From the NCBI RefSeq assembly GCF_013386765.1, contig NZ_JACARE010000030.1:25228-89227 (forward strand): a DNA stretch of 64,000 bases. Reading direction: 5' to 3'. Positions 38,707 to 48,055 of the stretch are shown piece by piece (position 1 is the first letter of the stretch; each line of letters opens with the position of its first letter). The notes below the pieces were generated by a model. The model saw only the letters and a list, made by a program, of their open reading frames with translations. It searched no databases and was not told the origin of the DNA. This DNA comes from Pseudomonas yamanorum. Its GTDB lineage: Bacteria; Pseudomonadota; Gammaproteobacteria; Pseudomonadales; Pseudomonadaceae. Both the position numbers and the translations under genes were made by a program.

Positions 38707-40482
38707 ATGATGCGCAGCCACTATTGCGGCCAACTGAACGAGACCCTGGAAGGTCAGGAAATCACCCTTTGCGGATGGGTTCACCGTCGCCGCGACCACG
38801 GCGGGGTGATCTTCCTCGATATCCGTGATCGTGATGGTCTGGCCCAGGTGGTGTTCGATCCGGACCGCGCCGAGAGCTTCGCCGCCGCCGATCGCGTGCG
38901 CAGCGAGTACGTCGTGAAGATCACCGGCAAGGTTCGCCTGCGTCCGGCCGGTGCCACCAACGCCAACATGGCGTCGGGCATGATCGAAGTGCTGGGCTAC
39001 GAGCTGGAAGTGTTGAACGAGTCGGAAACCCCGCCGTTCCCGCTGAACGAATTCTCTGATGTGGGCGAAGAAACCCGCCTGCGTTATCGCTTCCTCGACC
39101 TGCGTCGCCCGGAAATGGCCGAGAAGCTGCGCCTGCGTTCGCGCATGACCACCAGCATCCGTCGCTTCCTGGACGAGAACGGCTTCCTCGACGTCGAGAC
39201 GCCGATCCTGACCCGTGCAACCCCGGAAGGCGCCCGCGACTACCTGGTGCCGAGCCGTACCCACGCCGGTTCCTTCTTCGCGTTGCCGCAATCGCCACAG
39301 CTGTTCAAGCAACTGCTGATGGTTGCCGGCTTCGATCGTTACTACCAGATCGCCAAATGCTTCCGTGACGAAGACCTGCGGGCTGACCGCCAGCCGGAAT
39401 TCACCCAGATCGACATCGAGACCAGCTTCCTCGATGAAAAAGAGATCATGGGCATCACCGAGCAGATGATCCGCAACCTGTTCAAGGAAGTGCTGGACCT
39501 GGAGTTCGGCGAATTCCCGCACATGACTTTCGAAGAAGCCATGCGTCGTTACGGTTCCGACAAGCCGGACCTGCGTAACCCGCTGGAACTGGTTGACGTT
39601 GAAGACCAACTCAAAGATGTCGACTTCAAGGTGTTCAGCGGCCCGGCCAACGACCCTAAATGCCGTATTGCCGCGTTGCGCGTTCCTGGCGCTGCGAGCA
39701 TGCCGCGCAAGCAGATCGACGACTACACCAAGTTCGTCGGTATCTACGGTGCCAAGGGCCTGGCGTACATCAAGGTCAACGAGCGCGCCAAGGGTGTTGA
39801 AGGCCTGCAGTCGCCAATCGTCAAGAACATCCCCGAAGCCAACCTCAACGTGATCCTGGATCGTGTTGGCGCGGTCGACGGCGACATCGTGTTCTTCGGC
39901 GCCGACAAATCCAAGATCGTCAGCGAAGCGCTGGGTGCATTGCGGATCAAGGTCGGTAACGACCTGAACCTGCTGACCTGCAAGTGGGCACCGATGTGGG
40001 TGGTCGACTTCCCGATGTTCGAAGAGAACGACGACGGCAGCTTCAGTGCGCTGCACCACCCGTTCACCGCGCCCAAGTGCACGCCGCAAGAGCTGGAAGC
40101 CAACCCGGCTGGCGCTCTGTCCCGTGCCTACGACATGGTTCTGAACGGCACCGAGCTGGGTGGCGGTTCGATCCGTATCCACCGCAAGGAAATGCAGCAA
40201 TCGGTCTTCCGCCTGCTGGGCATCAACGAAGATGAGCAGCAAGAGAAGTTCGGCTTCCTGCTCGACGCCCTGAAGTACGGCGCACCACCCCATGGCGGCC
40301 TGGCCTTCGGCCTGGACCGTCTGGTGATGCTGATGACCGGTGCCCAGTCGATCCGTGAAGTGATTGCCTTCCCGAAAACCCAAAGTGCTGCCGACGTGAT
40401 GACGCAAGCACCGGGTGTGGTGGACGCCAAGGCACTGCGCGAGCTGCATATCCGTCTGCGCGAGACACCAAAGGCTGAGTAA
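38707..40482 (+). CDS. aspS: Aspartyl-tRNA synthetase
   Basis: Charges tRNA-Asp and, in pseudomonads, probably also tRNA-Asn (non-discriminating form), with GatCAB converting the mischarged product. 591 residues, identical in length to P. aeruginosa AspRS as I recall. OB-fold anticodon domain at the N-terminus (CGWVHRRRDHGGVIFLDIRD), class II motif 2 (CFRDEDLRADRQPEFTQID), the bacterial GAD insertion domain, and motif 3 (FGLDRLVMLMTG). The start is ATG 38707, the first of two consecutive Met codons; upstream in-frame codons lack similarity. Confidence 0.96.
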   Translation: MMRSHYCGQLNETLEGQEITLCGWVHRRRDHGGVIFLDIRDRDGLAQVVFDPDRAESFAAADRVRSEYVVKITGKVRLRPAGATNANMASGMIEVLGYELEVLNESETPPFPLNEFSDVGEETRLRYRFLDLRRPEMAEKLRLRSRMTTSIRRFLDENGFLDVETPILTRATPEGARDYLVPSRTHAGSFFALPQSPQLFKQLLMVAGFDRYYQIAKCFRDEDLRADRQPEFTQIDIETSFLDEKEIMGITEQMIRNLFKEVLDLEFGEFPHMTFEEAMRRYGSDKPDLRNPLELVDVEDQLKDVDFKVFSGPANDPKCRIAALRVPGAASMPRKQIDDYTKFVGIYGAKGLAYIKVNERAKGVEGLQSPIVKNIPEANLNVILDRVGAVDGDIVFFGADKSKIVSEALGALRIKVGNDLNLLTCKWAPMWVVDFPMFEENDDGSFSALHHPFTAPKCTPQELEANPAGALSRAYDMVLNGTELGGGSIRIHRKEMQQSVFRLLGINEDEQQEKFGFLLDALKYGAPPHGGLAFGLDRLVMLMTGAQSIREVIAFPKTQSAADVMTQAPGVVDAKALRELHIRLRETPKAE

Positions 40483-40524
40483 GGCCGCAGCGTGAAAGCG
40501 CGATAAGGTTTTACATTGTCAGCT

Positions 40525-40550
40525 AAGGGCGCATCTTCGGATGCGCCTTT
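40525..40550 (+). terminator. UUCG-loop terminator after aspS
   Basis: GGCGCATC-TTCG-GATGCGCC with a stable UUCG tetraloop and TTT after it, located between aspS and yebC. Confidence 0.75.
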
Positions 40551-40633
40551 GCGTTACAAGGGCTGTACGTTTAAGAGGGAAGTCCCGCCTGGGGCGGGAT
40601 CGACAGGTTTCTACAGAATTTCGGAGTTGTGTT

Positions 40634-41380
40634 ATGGCTGGCCATTCCAAGTGGGCGAACATCAAGCACCGCAAAGAGCGTCAGGATGCCAAGAAAGGCA
40701 AGATATTCACCAAGTGGATTCGCGAGCTGACTGTTGCCGCGCGCCAGGGTGGCGGTGACCCGGGTTCCAACCCGCGTCTGCGCCTGGCCCTGGACAAGGC
40801 TCTCGGTGCCAACATGAGCCGTGACATCATCGATCGCGCCGTGGCTCGTGGTGCCGGCGCGGCCGATACCGATGACATGGTCGAATTGAGCTACGAAGGT
40901 TACGGCCCGGGTGGCGTGGCGGTGATGGTCGAGTGCATGACCGACAACCGCAACCGTACCGCGGCGGCTGTGCGCCATGCGTTCAGCAAGTGTGGCGGCA
41001 ACCTTGGCACTGACGGTTCGGTGGCGTACCTGTTTGAGCGCAAGGGGCAGATTTCCTTCGCGCCGGGCGTTGATGAAGATGCGCTGATTGAAGCGGCGAT
41101 GGAGGCGGATGCCGACGACGTGGTGACCAACGAAGACGGCTCCATCGACGTGTTTACCTCGTTCGCGGGTTTCTATTCTGTGCGTAACGCGCTGGAAGCA
41201 GCCGGTTTCAAAGGCACCGACGCGGAAATCGTGATGCTGCCGACCACCAGTGCCGAACTGGACCTGGACGGTGCGCAGAAGGTGCTCAAGATGCTCGATA
41301 TGCTCGAAGACCTTGATGACGTGCAGAACGTCTATTCCAACGCCGATATCCCGGAGTCGGTTGCCGAACAGCTCACTTAA
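40634..41380 (+). CDS. yebC: YebC/PmpR family regulator
   Basis: Protein of 248 residues with the family N-terminus MAGHSKWANIKHRKERQDAK. YebC-type proteins were described as DNA-binding repressors (PmpR represses the pqs quorum-sensing regulator in P. aeruginosa), and recently as ribosome-associated factors that ease translation of proline-rich stretches. Both assignments come from the family, not this sequence. Start ATG 40634 follows CGGAG; the frame extends upstream into the aspS trailer without similarity. Position between aspS and ruvC is the standard one. Confidence 0.93.
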   Translation: MAGHSKWANIKHRKERQDAKKGKIFTKWIRELTVAARQGGGDPGSNPRLRLALDKALGANMSRDIIDRAVARGAGAADTDDMVELSYEGYGPGGVAVMVECMTDNRNRTAAAVRHAFSKCGGNLGTDGSVAYLFERKGQISFAPGVDEDALIEAAMEADADDVVTNEDGSIDVFTSFAGFYSVRNALEAAGFKGTDAEIVMLPTTSAELDLDGAQKVLKMLDMLEDLDDVQNVYSNADIPESVAEQLT

Positions 41381-41397
41381 GAGCGCCGGAGATCCAA

Positions 41398-41484
41398 TGT
41401 GGGAGCTGGCTTGCCTGCGATGGCATCAACTCGGTGTAACTGATGTACCGAGGTGTCTGTATCGCAGGCAAGCCAGCGCCTACA
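41398..41484. repeat. REPIN: inverted pair, GCAGGCAAGCCAG type
   Basis: Arms TGTGGGAGCTGGCTTGCCTG (from 41398) and the complement ending TACA at 41484. The second arm is slightly degenerate (AGCGCC for AGCTCC, TACA for CACA). Lies between yebC and ruvC, splitting what would otherwise be a continuous cluster. Confidence 0.8.
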
Positions 41485-41550
41485 GGGTTCTATGCTGTTA
41501 CACAAACCATGTGCCTGGCGCATCCGCTTTAAACCCATCTCGCAGGCGTT

Positions 41551-42075
41551 ATGACTCTAATCCTAGGTATCGACCCCGGTTCGCGAATCACCGGCTTTGG
41601 CGTGGTCCAACAGACCCCGCGAGGCTGCGTGTACGTGGCCTCGGGCTGTATCCGTACCGGCGCCGGCGAGTTGGCCGAGCGCTTGCAGATCGTTTACCGC
41701 GGTGTGCGTGAAGTGATCCAGACCTACGGCCCGGTCACCATGGGCATCGAAAAGGTGTTCATGGCAAAAAACGCCGACTCGGCCCTCAAGCTCGGCCAGG
41801 CCCGTGGTGCGGCCATCGTTGCCGGTGCCGAGGAGGGCATGGAAATCGCTGAATACACCGCGACCCAGGTCAAGCAAGCCGTGGTCGGCACCGGTGCGGC
41901 CAACAAGGAGCAAGTGATGATGATGGTCATGCACATGCTCAAGCTCACCGCCAAGCCGCAAATCGACGCCTCCGACGCCCTGGCCATTGCCATTTGCCAC
42001 GCCCACACCCGCTCCAGCCTGATGCCCCATGGCTTGGGTACGGCACGCAGTCGTGGCGGCCGGCTGCGTCTCTGA
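41551..42075 (+). CDS. ruvC: Holliday junction endonuclease RuvC
   Basis: Resolves four-way recombination junctions by symmetric cutting, guided by RuvAB. 174 residues. Catalytic acids lie in ILGIDPGSRITGFG (Asp7), GIEKVFMAKNADSALKLGQ (Glu) and QIDASDALAIAICH (two Asp). The start ATG 41551 is directly before the conserved strand, as in the family. About 115 bases separate it from ruvA; the three ruv genes run in the same direction. Confidence 0.96.
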   Translation: MTLILGIDPGSRITGFGVVQQTPRGCVYVASGCIRTGAGELAERLQIVYRGVREVIQTYGPVTMGIEKVFMAKNADSALKLGQARGAAIVAGAEEGMEIAEYTATQVKQAVVGTGAANKEQVMMMVMHMLKLTAKPQIDASDALAIAICHAHTRSSLMPHGLGTARSRGGRLRL

Positions 42076-42190
42076 TAGCATCAGCGCAATCATTCTGCGT
42101 GGGGTGCATGAACGGCCTGTGCTGTCGGCTGACATGCCCGCGTTATTACCGGCCAGGCCTTGATCTGAGCCGATTCTTAAGGATTCGAAC

Positions 42191-42802
42191 GTGATTGGAC
42201 GCTTGCGCGGCACCCTGGCTGAGAAACAGCCGCCGCACCTGATTCTGGATGTAAACGGGCTGGGGTATGAGCTGGAAGTGCCCATGACCACCCTCTACCG
42301 CCTACCGTCGGTCGGTGAGCCGCTGACCCTGCACACCCACCTGGTGGTGCGCGAAGATGCACAATTGCTCTATGGTTTCATTGGCAAGCGTGACCGGGAT
42401 TTCTTCCGCGAACTGATCCGTCTCAATGGCGTGGGGCCGAAGCTGGCGCTGGCGCTGATGTCGAGCCTGGAAGTGGATGAGCTGGTGCGCTGTGTGTCGG
42501 CCCAGGATACGTCGGCGCTGACCAAGGTGCCGGGTGTCGGCAAGAAAACCGCCGAACGTCTGTTGGTGGAACTCAAGGACCGCTTCAAGGCCTGGGAAGT
42601 GGTGCCGAGCATGTTCGCCCTGGTGCCTAACCAGCCGGACGCACCGGGTGTGCCGGTGGCCAGCGCGGAAAGCGATGCGGTCAGTGCGCTGATCTCCCTG
42701 GGCTACAAACCGCAAGAGGCGAGCAAGGCCGTGTCGGCCATCAAGGACAAGAACCTGAGCAGCGAAGACATGATCCGCCGCGCCCTGAAGGGAATGATTT
42801 AA
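42191..42802 (+). CDS. ruvA: Holliday junction helicase subunit RuvA
   Basis: Tetrameric DNA-binding subunit that holds the junction in a square planar form for the RuvB motors. 203 residues: N-terminal OB fold (MIGRLRGTLAEKQPPHLILD), middle helix-hairpin-helix pair (RLNGVGPKLALALMSSL and KVPGVGKKTAERLLVELKDR), and the C-terminal RuvB-binding helices (AVSALISLGYKPQEASKAV). Starts with GTG at 42191 after AAGGATTC. Its TAA stop lies directly before the ruvB GTG (42803), so the two are translated as a pair. Confidence 0.96.
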   Translation: MIGRLRGTLAEKQPPHLILDVNGLGYELEVPMTTLYRLPSVGEPLTLHTHLVVREDAQLLYGFIGKRDRDFFRELIRLNGVGPKLALALMSSLEVDELVRCVSAQDTSALTKVPGVGKKTAERLLVELKDRFKAWEVVPSMFALVPNQPDAPGVPVASAESDAVSALISLGYKPQEASKAVSAIKDKNLSSEDMIRRALKGMI

Positions 42803-43861
42803 GTGATTGAAGCTGATCGTCTGATCGCGGCCACCGGCCCGCGTGATCGTGAAGAAGTCCAGGACCGGGCCATCCGCCCCCTGAGCCTTGCCGAATACAT
42901 CGGCCAGCCCACCGTGCGCGAGCAGATGGAGCTGTTCATCCAGGCCGCGCGCGGGCGCAGCGAGTCACTGGACCACACGTTGATCTTCGGCCCTCCGGGT
43001 CTGGGCAAGACCACCCTGGCCAACATCATCGCCCAGGAAATGGGCGTGTCGATCAAGTCCACCTCCGGCCCCGTGCTGGAGCGCCCGGGCGACCTGGCGG
43101 CGCTGCTGACCAACCTCGAACCTCACGACGTACTGTTTATCGACGAGATTCACCGGCTTTCGCCCATCGTCGAGGAAGTGCTGTACCCGGCCATGGAAGA
43201 CTTCCAGCTGGACATCATGATCGGCGAAGGCCCGGCGGCGCGCTCGATCAAGCTCGACCTGCCACCGTTCACGCTGGTGGGTGCCACCACCCGGGCAGGC
43301 ATGCTGACCAACCCGCTGCGAGACCGTTTCGGGATTGTTCAACGTCTGGAGTTCTATAGCACGGCGGACCTGGCCACCATCGTCAGCCGTTCGGCGAACA
43401 TCCTTGGCTTGCCCCTGGACCCGGAAGGTGCGTTTGAAATCGCCCGCCGCGCACGGGGTACACCACGGATTGCCAACCGTTTGCTGCGCCGGGTACGCGA
43501 CTTTGCCGAGGTGCGGGCCAAGGGGCATATCACCAAGCCCGTGGCAGACCTGGCGCTGAACCTGCTGGATGTGGACGAACATGGCTTTGATCACCAGGAC
43601 CGGCGTCTGCTGTTGACCATGATCGAGAAGTTCGACGGCGGTCCGGTGGGCGTGGACAGCCTCGCGGCAGCCATCAGTGAAGAGCGACACACGATTGAGG
43701 ATGTGCTGGAACCGTACCTGATCCAGCAGGGCTACATCATGCGTACGCCGAGGGGCCGCGTGGTCACCCGGCATGCCTATCTGCACTTTGGGTTAAACAT
43801 TCCGTCACGATTGGGCGAGATGCCCGTAGTAGACGAATTCCTCGATGCAGTAGACGATTAA
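42803..43861 (+). CDS. ruvB: Holliday junction helicase motor RuvB
   Basis: Hexameric AAA+ motor that drives branch migration with RuvA. 352 residues. Walker A FGPPGLGKTTLANIIA, Walker B VLFIDEIHRLSP, sensor 1 GATTRAGMLTNPLRDRFGI with the arginine finger, and the C-terminal winged helix that binds DNA (EPYLIQQGYIMRTPRGRV). The GTG start at 42803 follows the ruvA stop without a gap. The gene ends 140 bases before ybgC. All family landmarks are intact. Confidence 0.97.
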   Translation: MIEADRLIAATGPRDREEVQDRAIRPLSLAEYIGQPTVREQMELFIQAARGRSESLDHTLIFGPPGLGKTTLANIIAQEMGVSIKSTSGPVLERPGDLAALLTNLEPHDVLFIDEIHRLSPIVEEVLYPAMEDFQLDIMIGEGPAARSIKLDLPPFTLVGATTRAGMLTNPLRDRFGIVQRLEFYSTADLATIVSRSANILGLPLDPEGAFEIARRARGTPRIANRLLRRVRDFAEVRAKGHITKPVADLALNLLDVDEHGFDHQDRRLLLTMIEKFDGGPVGVDSLAAAISEERHTIEDVLEPYLIQQGYIMRTPRGRVVTRHAYLHFGLNIPSRLGEMPVVDEFLDAVDD

Positions 43862-44000
43862 AAAAGGCTTGGCGATTCGATTTATTCGGCGTTTGTGCTG
43901 TCCTAGTGGCTGGCGTCGTCATTCTTTCGTTAGAAATGTGCCAGAGAATGAAAAACAGTTGCCTGGCCGGATTGGCAACCTGAGGAGTAAGCACTAGAGT

Positions 44001-44456
44001 ATGCGCGCGCAAAACGGGGATCAGTCGTTCGCACATCGCTGTCGCGTTTATTACGAGGACACCGATGCTGGCGGCATCGTTTACTACGTCAATTACCTAA
44101 AGTTCATGGAACGGGCTCGAACCGAGCGGCTACGGGAGCTGGGCTTTGCCCAATCCACGCTTGCAGGGGAGGACCTGTTGTTTGTCGTGCATTCCAGCGA
44201 GGCGCGCTACTACGCGCCGGCGCGACTGGACGACGAACTGCTGGTCAGCGCAGAAATAACCGAATTGAACCGTGCCAGCCTGCGCTTTAAACAGCAGGTC
44301 AGGCGGGCTACGGATGCAACGCTGCTCTGTGAGGGGCAGTTCCTGGTGGCCTGTGTTCGCACCAATAGTTTGAAACCCCGGGCCATTCCCGAAACTCTAC
44401 GCACGGCCTTTGCCGGCGTGAGCGGCGCGGGTAAACATTCAGAGCAGGAGATTTAG
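44001..44456 (+). CDS. ybgC: Tol-Pal system-associated acyl-CoA thioesterase
   Basis: Hotdog-fold thioesterase of 151 residues. The 4-hydroxybenzoyl-CoA thioesterase-type motif YYEDTDAGGIVYYVNYLKF holds the catalytic Asp. E. coli YbgC hydrolyses short and malonyl-type acyl-CoAs and interacts with ACP and phospholipid enzymes; its link to Tol-Pal is positional. The stop codon is one base before the tolQ GTG, so it is the first gene of the tol operon. ATG 44001 is chosen as the first start with GAGGAGT about 14 bases upstream, slightly far. Confidence 0.93.
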   Translation: MRAQNGDQSFAHRCRVYYEDTDAGGIVYYVNYLKFMERARTERLRELGFAQSTLAGEDLLFVVHSSEARYYAPARLDDELLVSAEITELNRASLRFKQQVRRATDATLLCEGQFLVACVRTNSLKPRAIPETLRTAFAGVSGAGKHSEQEI

Positions 44457-44457
44457 C

Positions 44458-45153
44458 GTGGAACCTACCGTCGTCGACCATTCCTCCATGTGGAGCCTGG
44501 TCAGCAATGCCAGTGTCGTGGTTCAACTGGTGATGCTGGTCCTGGTAGCCGCATCGGTTACCTCTTGGGTCATGATTTTTCAGCGCAGCAACTTGCTGCG
44601 TGCCGGTCGACGTGCCCTGGAGAGCTTCGAAGAGCGCTTCTGGTCGGGTATCGACCTGTCCAAGCTGTACCGCCAGGCGGGCAGCAACCCGGACCCGGAT
44701 TCGGGCGTCGAGCAGATCTTCCGCGCCGGCTTCAAGGAATTCTCCCGTCTGCGCCAGCAGCCAGGTGTTGACCCGGAAGCGGTCATGGAAGGCGTGGCCC
44801 GTGCCATGCGCGTCGCGATTTCCCGCGAAGAGGAAAAGCTTGAGCAAAGCCTGCCGTTCCTCGCCACCGTAGGTTCCGTGAGCCCTTACATCGGCCTGTT
44901 CGGTACCGTATGGGGCATCATGAACTCCTTCCGCGGCCTGGCCCAGGCCCAGCAAGCGACCCTGGCCACCGTGGCCCCGGGTATCGCCGAAGCGCTGATC
45001 GCCACCGCCATCGGCCTGTTCGCAGCTATTCCCGCAGTAATCGCCTACAACCGTTTTGCCGCTCGTGGCGAAACCTTGATCAGCCGTTACTACACCTTCG
45101 CCGATGAATTCCAGGCGATCCTGCACCGTAAAGTGCACACCAGCGAAGAATAA
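44458..45153 (+). CDS. tolQ: Tol-Pal inner-membrane motor subunit TolQ
   Basis: Inner-membrane subunit (MotA/ExbB family) that with TolR converts proton flow into movement of TolA, drawing in the outer membrane at division. 231 residues, three membrane helices: near 15-35, then 135-160 and 170-195. The conserved segment VGSVSPYIGLFGTVWGIMNS carries the proton-channel threonine region. Starts with GTG at 44458 after GCAGGAG. No anomaly. Confidence 0.96.
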   Translation: MEPTVVDHSSMWSLVSNASVVVQLVMLVLVAASVTSWVMIFQRSNLLRAGRRALESFEERFWSGIDLSKLYRQAGSNPDPDSGVEQIFRAGFKEFSRLRQQPGVDPEAVMEGVARAMRVAISREEEKLEQSLPFLATVGSVSPYIGLFGTVWGIMNSFRGLAQAQQATLATVAPGIAEALIATAIGLFAAIPAVIAYNRFAARGETLISRYYTFADEFQAILHRKVHTSEE

Positions 45154-45167
45154 GCAGGTAATTCCCA

Positions 45168-45629
45168 ATGGCTTTAATCGCTCGAGCTCGCAAAAAGCGC
45201 AAGCCGGTCGCCGAGATGAACGTAGTGCCTTACATCGACGTGATGCTGGTGCTGCTGGTTATCTTCATGGTGACCGCGCCGATGCTCAATCAGGGCGTGA
45301 AGGTTGATCTGCCCAAGGTTTCCAGCGAAGCCTTGCCGCAGGACAACAACACCCAGGTCCTGACCATTTCGATCAAGGCTGACAAGACCTATTACTGGAA
45401 CCTTGGCAGCGAAGTCGACACTCAGAAACAGCAGGACAAGGCCATGACCTTGCCGCAGATGACTGATGCCGTGACCAAGATCATTCGCGCCGGCAACGAA
45501 GGCGGCAAGCACACCCAGGTGTTCATTCGCGGCGACAAGGTTGTCGACTATGGCTCCGTGATGGGCGCCATGGGCGGGCTGCAGAAGGCCGGAGTCGGTA
45601 ATGTTGGCTTGATTACCGAGGCGCCCTGA
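45168..45629 (+). CDS. tolR: Tol-Pal subunit TolR
   Basis: ExbD/TolR protein of 153 residues with a single N-terminal membrane helix (about 22-41) containing the protonatable aspartate in VVPYIDVMLVLLVIFMVTAP. A periplasmic domain that dimerises and may bind peptidoglycan follows. The stop TGA overlaps the tolA ATG by one base (TGATG), so translation is coupled. Start ATG 45168 lies 14 bases after the tolQ stop with AGCAGGTA as ribosome site. Confidence 0.96.
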   Translation: MALIARARKKRKPVAEMNVVPYIDVMLVLLVIFMVTAPMLNQGVKVDLPKVSSEALPQDNNTQVLTISIKADKTYYWNLGSEVDTQKQQDKAMTLPQMTDAVTKIIRAGNEGGKHTQVFIRGDKVVDYGSVMGAMGGLQKAGVGNVGLITEAP

Positions 45630-46702
45630 TGCACCAACAGCGAGAGCCGTCCGCCTCGGAAAGCTTCTTCTGGCCTAGCGTCTGGGCAATTGCCCTGCAC
45701 GTCCTGGTGTTTGGCCTGCTGTTCGTCAGCTTTGCCATGACCCCGGACCTGCCGCCAGCCAAGCCGATCGTGCAGGCGACCCTGTATCAGCTGAAATCGA
45801 AAAGCCAGGCCACCACCCAGACCAATCAGAAGATTGCGGGTGAGGCCCAGAAGTCGGCTGCGCGCCAGACTGAAGTCGAGCAGATGGAACAGAAGAAGGT
45901 CGAGCAGGAAGCGGTGAAGGCTGCTGCGGAACAAAAGAAAGAAGAGGCGGCTCAAAAGGCCGAGGAATCGAAAAAGGCTGACGAGGCGAAGAAAGCGGAA
46001 GAGGCGCAGAAGGCTGATGAAGCCAAGAAAGCCGATAAAGCTGCCGAAGCCAAAAAGGCCGAAGAGAAACAATTGGCTGATATAGCCAAGAAGAAATCTG
46101 AAGAAGAAGCCAAGAAGGCTGCCGAAGAAGAGGCCAAGAAAAAGGCCGCTGAAGACGCGAAGAAAAAGATCGTCGAAGACGCGAAGAAGAAAGCTGCGGA
46201 CGACGCCAAGAAGAAAGCTGAAGCTGACGAGGCGAAGAAGAAAATCGCCGACGATGCGAAGAAGAAAGCTGCCGCCGATGCCTCCAAGAAAAAGGCTCAG
46301 GAAGCAGCACGTAAATCGACCGAAGACAAAAAGGCCCAGGCCTTGGCCGATTTGCTTTCCGACACGCCGCAGCGCCAGCAAGCCTTGGCCGATGAACGTG
46401 GTGATGAAGTCGCGGGCAGTTTCGATGACCTGATTCGCTCACGGGCAGCAGAAGGGTGGACCCGTCCTCCTTCGGCACGCAAAGGCATGACAGTAGTGCT
46501 GCAGATCGGCATGTTGCCGGACGGTACGGTGACTTCGGTCAGCGTGGCCAAGTCCAGTGGCGATGGTTCGTTCGACAGTTCGGCGGTAGCAGCGGTCAAG
46601 AACATTGGCCGGTTGACCGAGATGCAGGGAATGAAACCAAGCGACTTCGCTCCCTACCGTTCATTCAAGATGACATTCACACCTGAGGATCTAGCCTTGT
46701 GA
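45629..46702 (+). CDS. tolA: Tol-Pal bridging protein TolA
   Basis: Anchors in the inner membrane and reaches across the periplasm to Pal and TolB. 357 residues: one membrane helix at 15-36 (VWAIALHVLVFGLLFVSFAM). A long Ala/Lys/Glu coiled coil (about 60-245) has irregular KKAAEDAKKK-like repeats. The globular C-terminal domain (about 260-357) contains TVVLQIGMLPDGTVTSVSVA. The repeats are typical of domain II and often vary in number between strains. Its TGA stop overlaps the tolB GTG (GTGA). Confidence 0.96.
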   Translation: MHQQREPSASESFFWPSVWAIALHVLVFGLLFVSFAMTPDLPPAKPIVQATLYQLKSKSQATTQTNQKIAGEAQKSAARQTEVEQMEQKKVEQEAVKAAAEQKKEEAAQKAEESKKADEAKKAEEAQKADEAKKADKAAEAKKAEEKQLADIAKKKSEEEAKKAAEEEAKKKAAEDAKKKIVEDAKKKAADDAKKKAEADEAKKKIADDAKKKAAADASKKKAQEAARKSTEDKKAQALADLLSDTPQRQQALADERGDEVAGSFDDLIRSRAAEGWTRPPSARKGMTVVLQIGMLPDGTVTSVSVAKSSGDGSFDSSAVAAVKNIGRLTEMQGMKPSDFAPYRSFKMTFTPEDLAL

Positions 46703-48000
46703 GAAACCTTCTTCGAGGAATGCTTGTCGTTATTTGCTGCATGGCAGGGATAGCGGCGGCGGATGAAAAGAACATTCTGGTCACCAGCGGTAGCGATCGG
46801 GCCACCCCGATCGCCGTTGTACCGTTTGGCTGGCAGGGCGGCAGCGTGCTGCCGGACGACATGGCGCAGATCATCAGCGATGACCTGCGTAACTCCGGTT
46901 ACTACGCACCGATCGACAAAGGCAACATGATCAGCCAGCCGACCCAGGCCAGCGAAGTCATCTTCCGCGACTGGAAAGCGTTGAACGCCCAGTACCTGAT
47001 GGTGGGCAGCATCACGCCGGCCGGCGGTCGCCTGCAGATCCAGTACGCGTTGTTCAACGTCGCGACCGAGCAGCAAGTGCTGACCGGCAGCGTGTCGGGC
47101 ACCACGGACCAACTGCGGGACATGGCGCACTACATCTCCGACCAGTCGTTTGAAAAACTGACCGGGATCAAGGGTGCCTTCTCGACTCGCCTGCTTTATG
47201 TAACGGCCGAGCGTTTTTCGGTAGATAACACTCGTTACACGTTGCAGCGTTCCGACTATGACGGCGCTCGTGCAGTGACGTTGCTGCAATCCCGTGAGCC
47301 GATCCTGTCGCCACGCTTTGCACCGGATGGCAAACGTATCGCCTACGTGTCCTTTGAACAGAAGCGTCCACGGATCTTCGTTCAGCACATCGATACCGGT
47401 CGCCGTGAGCAGATCACCAACTTTGAAGGCCTGAACGGCGCGCCAGCCTGGTCGCCCGATGGTTCGCGCCTGGCGTTCGTACTGTCCAAAGATGGCAACC
47501 CGGACATCTACGTGATGAACATGGCCTCGCGCCAGCTGAGCCGTGTGACCAGCGGCCCGGGCATCAACACCGAACCGTTCTGGGGTAAGGATGGTTCGAC
47601 CATCTACTTCACCTCCGACCGTGGCGGCAAGCCGCAAGTCTACAAAACCAGCGTCAACGGCGGCGGCGCCGAACGTGTGACCTTTATTGGTAACTACAAC
47701 GCTGCACCGAAGCTTTCGGCCGATGAAAAGACGTTGGTGATGATTCACCGTCAGGATGGTTTCACTAATTTCCGGGTTGCGGCCCAGGATTTGCAGCGCG
47801 GAACCGTAAAAATCCTCACAGATACCAACCTTGATGAGTCAGCCACTGTTGCGCCCAACGGCACCATGGTAATCTACGCCACCCGCCAGCAGGGCCGGGG
47901 AGTCTTGATGCTCGTGTCCATTAATGGACGCGTAAGGCTCCCGCTTCCTACCGCACAAGGCGAAGTCAGAGAACCGTCCTGGTCCCCTTACCTGAACTGA
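46699..48000 (+). CDS. tolB: Tol-Pal periplasmic beta-propeller TolB
   Basis: Periplasmic partner of Pal, and a colicin/phage route in E. coli. 433 residues: signal peptide MRNLLRGMLVVICCMAGIAA, an alpha/beta N-terminal domain (about 25-150), then a six-bladed propeller of PD40/WD-like repeats (each with the ILSPRFAPDGKRIAYVS type motif: SPDGSRLAFV, GKDGSTIYFTSDR and so on). The start is GTG at 46699. It ends 55 bases before pal; pal may have its own promoter there. Confidence 0.96.
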   Translation: MRNLLRGMLVVICCMAGIAAADEKNILVTSGSDRATPIAVVPFGWQGGSVLPDDMAQIISDDLRNSGYYAPIDKGNMISQPTQASEVIFRDWKALNAQYLMVGSITPAGGRLQIQYALFNVATEQQVLTGSVSGTTDQLRDMAHYISDQSFEKLTGIKGAFSTRLLYVTAERFSVDNTRYTLQRSDYDGARAVTLLQSREPILSPRFAPDGKRIAYVSFEQKRPRIFVQHIDTGRREQITNFEGLNGAPAWSPDGSRLAFVLSKDGNPDIYVMNMASRQLSRVTSGPGINTEPFWGKDGSTIYFTSDRGGKPQVYKTSVNGGGAERVTFIGNYNAAPKLSADEKTLVMIHRQDGFTNFRVAAQDLQRGTVKILTDTNLDESATVAPNGTMVIYATRQQGRGVLMLVSINGRVRLPLPTAQGEVREPSWSPYLN

Positions 48001-48055
48001 CGCGGCGCTACAAAAAGAAGTACTTAACACACTGGGGTTCATTAGGAGTTTCACG

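Noticed and set aside
38626..40449. 607-codon minus-strand frame
   Set aside because: Antisense of aspS; low-complexity translation with many His/Gln runs.
46000..46320. Tandem repeat of AAGAAAGCxG-like units
   Set aside because: It is the Ala/Lys/Glu coiled coil of TolA, normal for this gene; not a separate repeat element.
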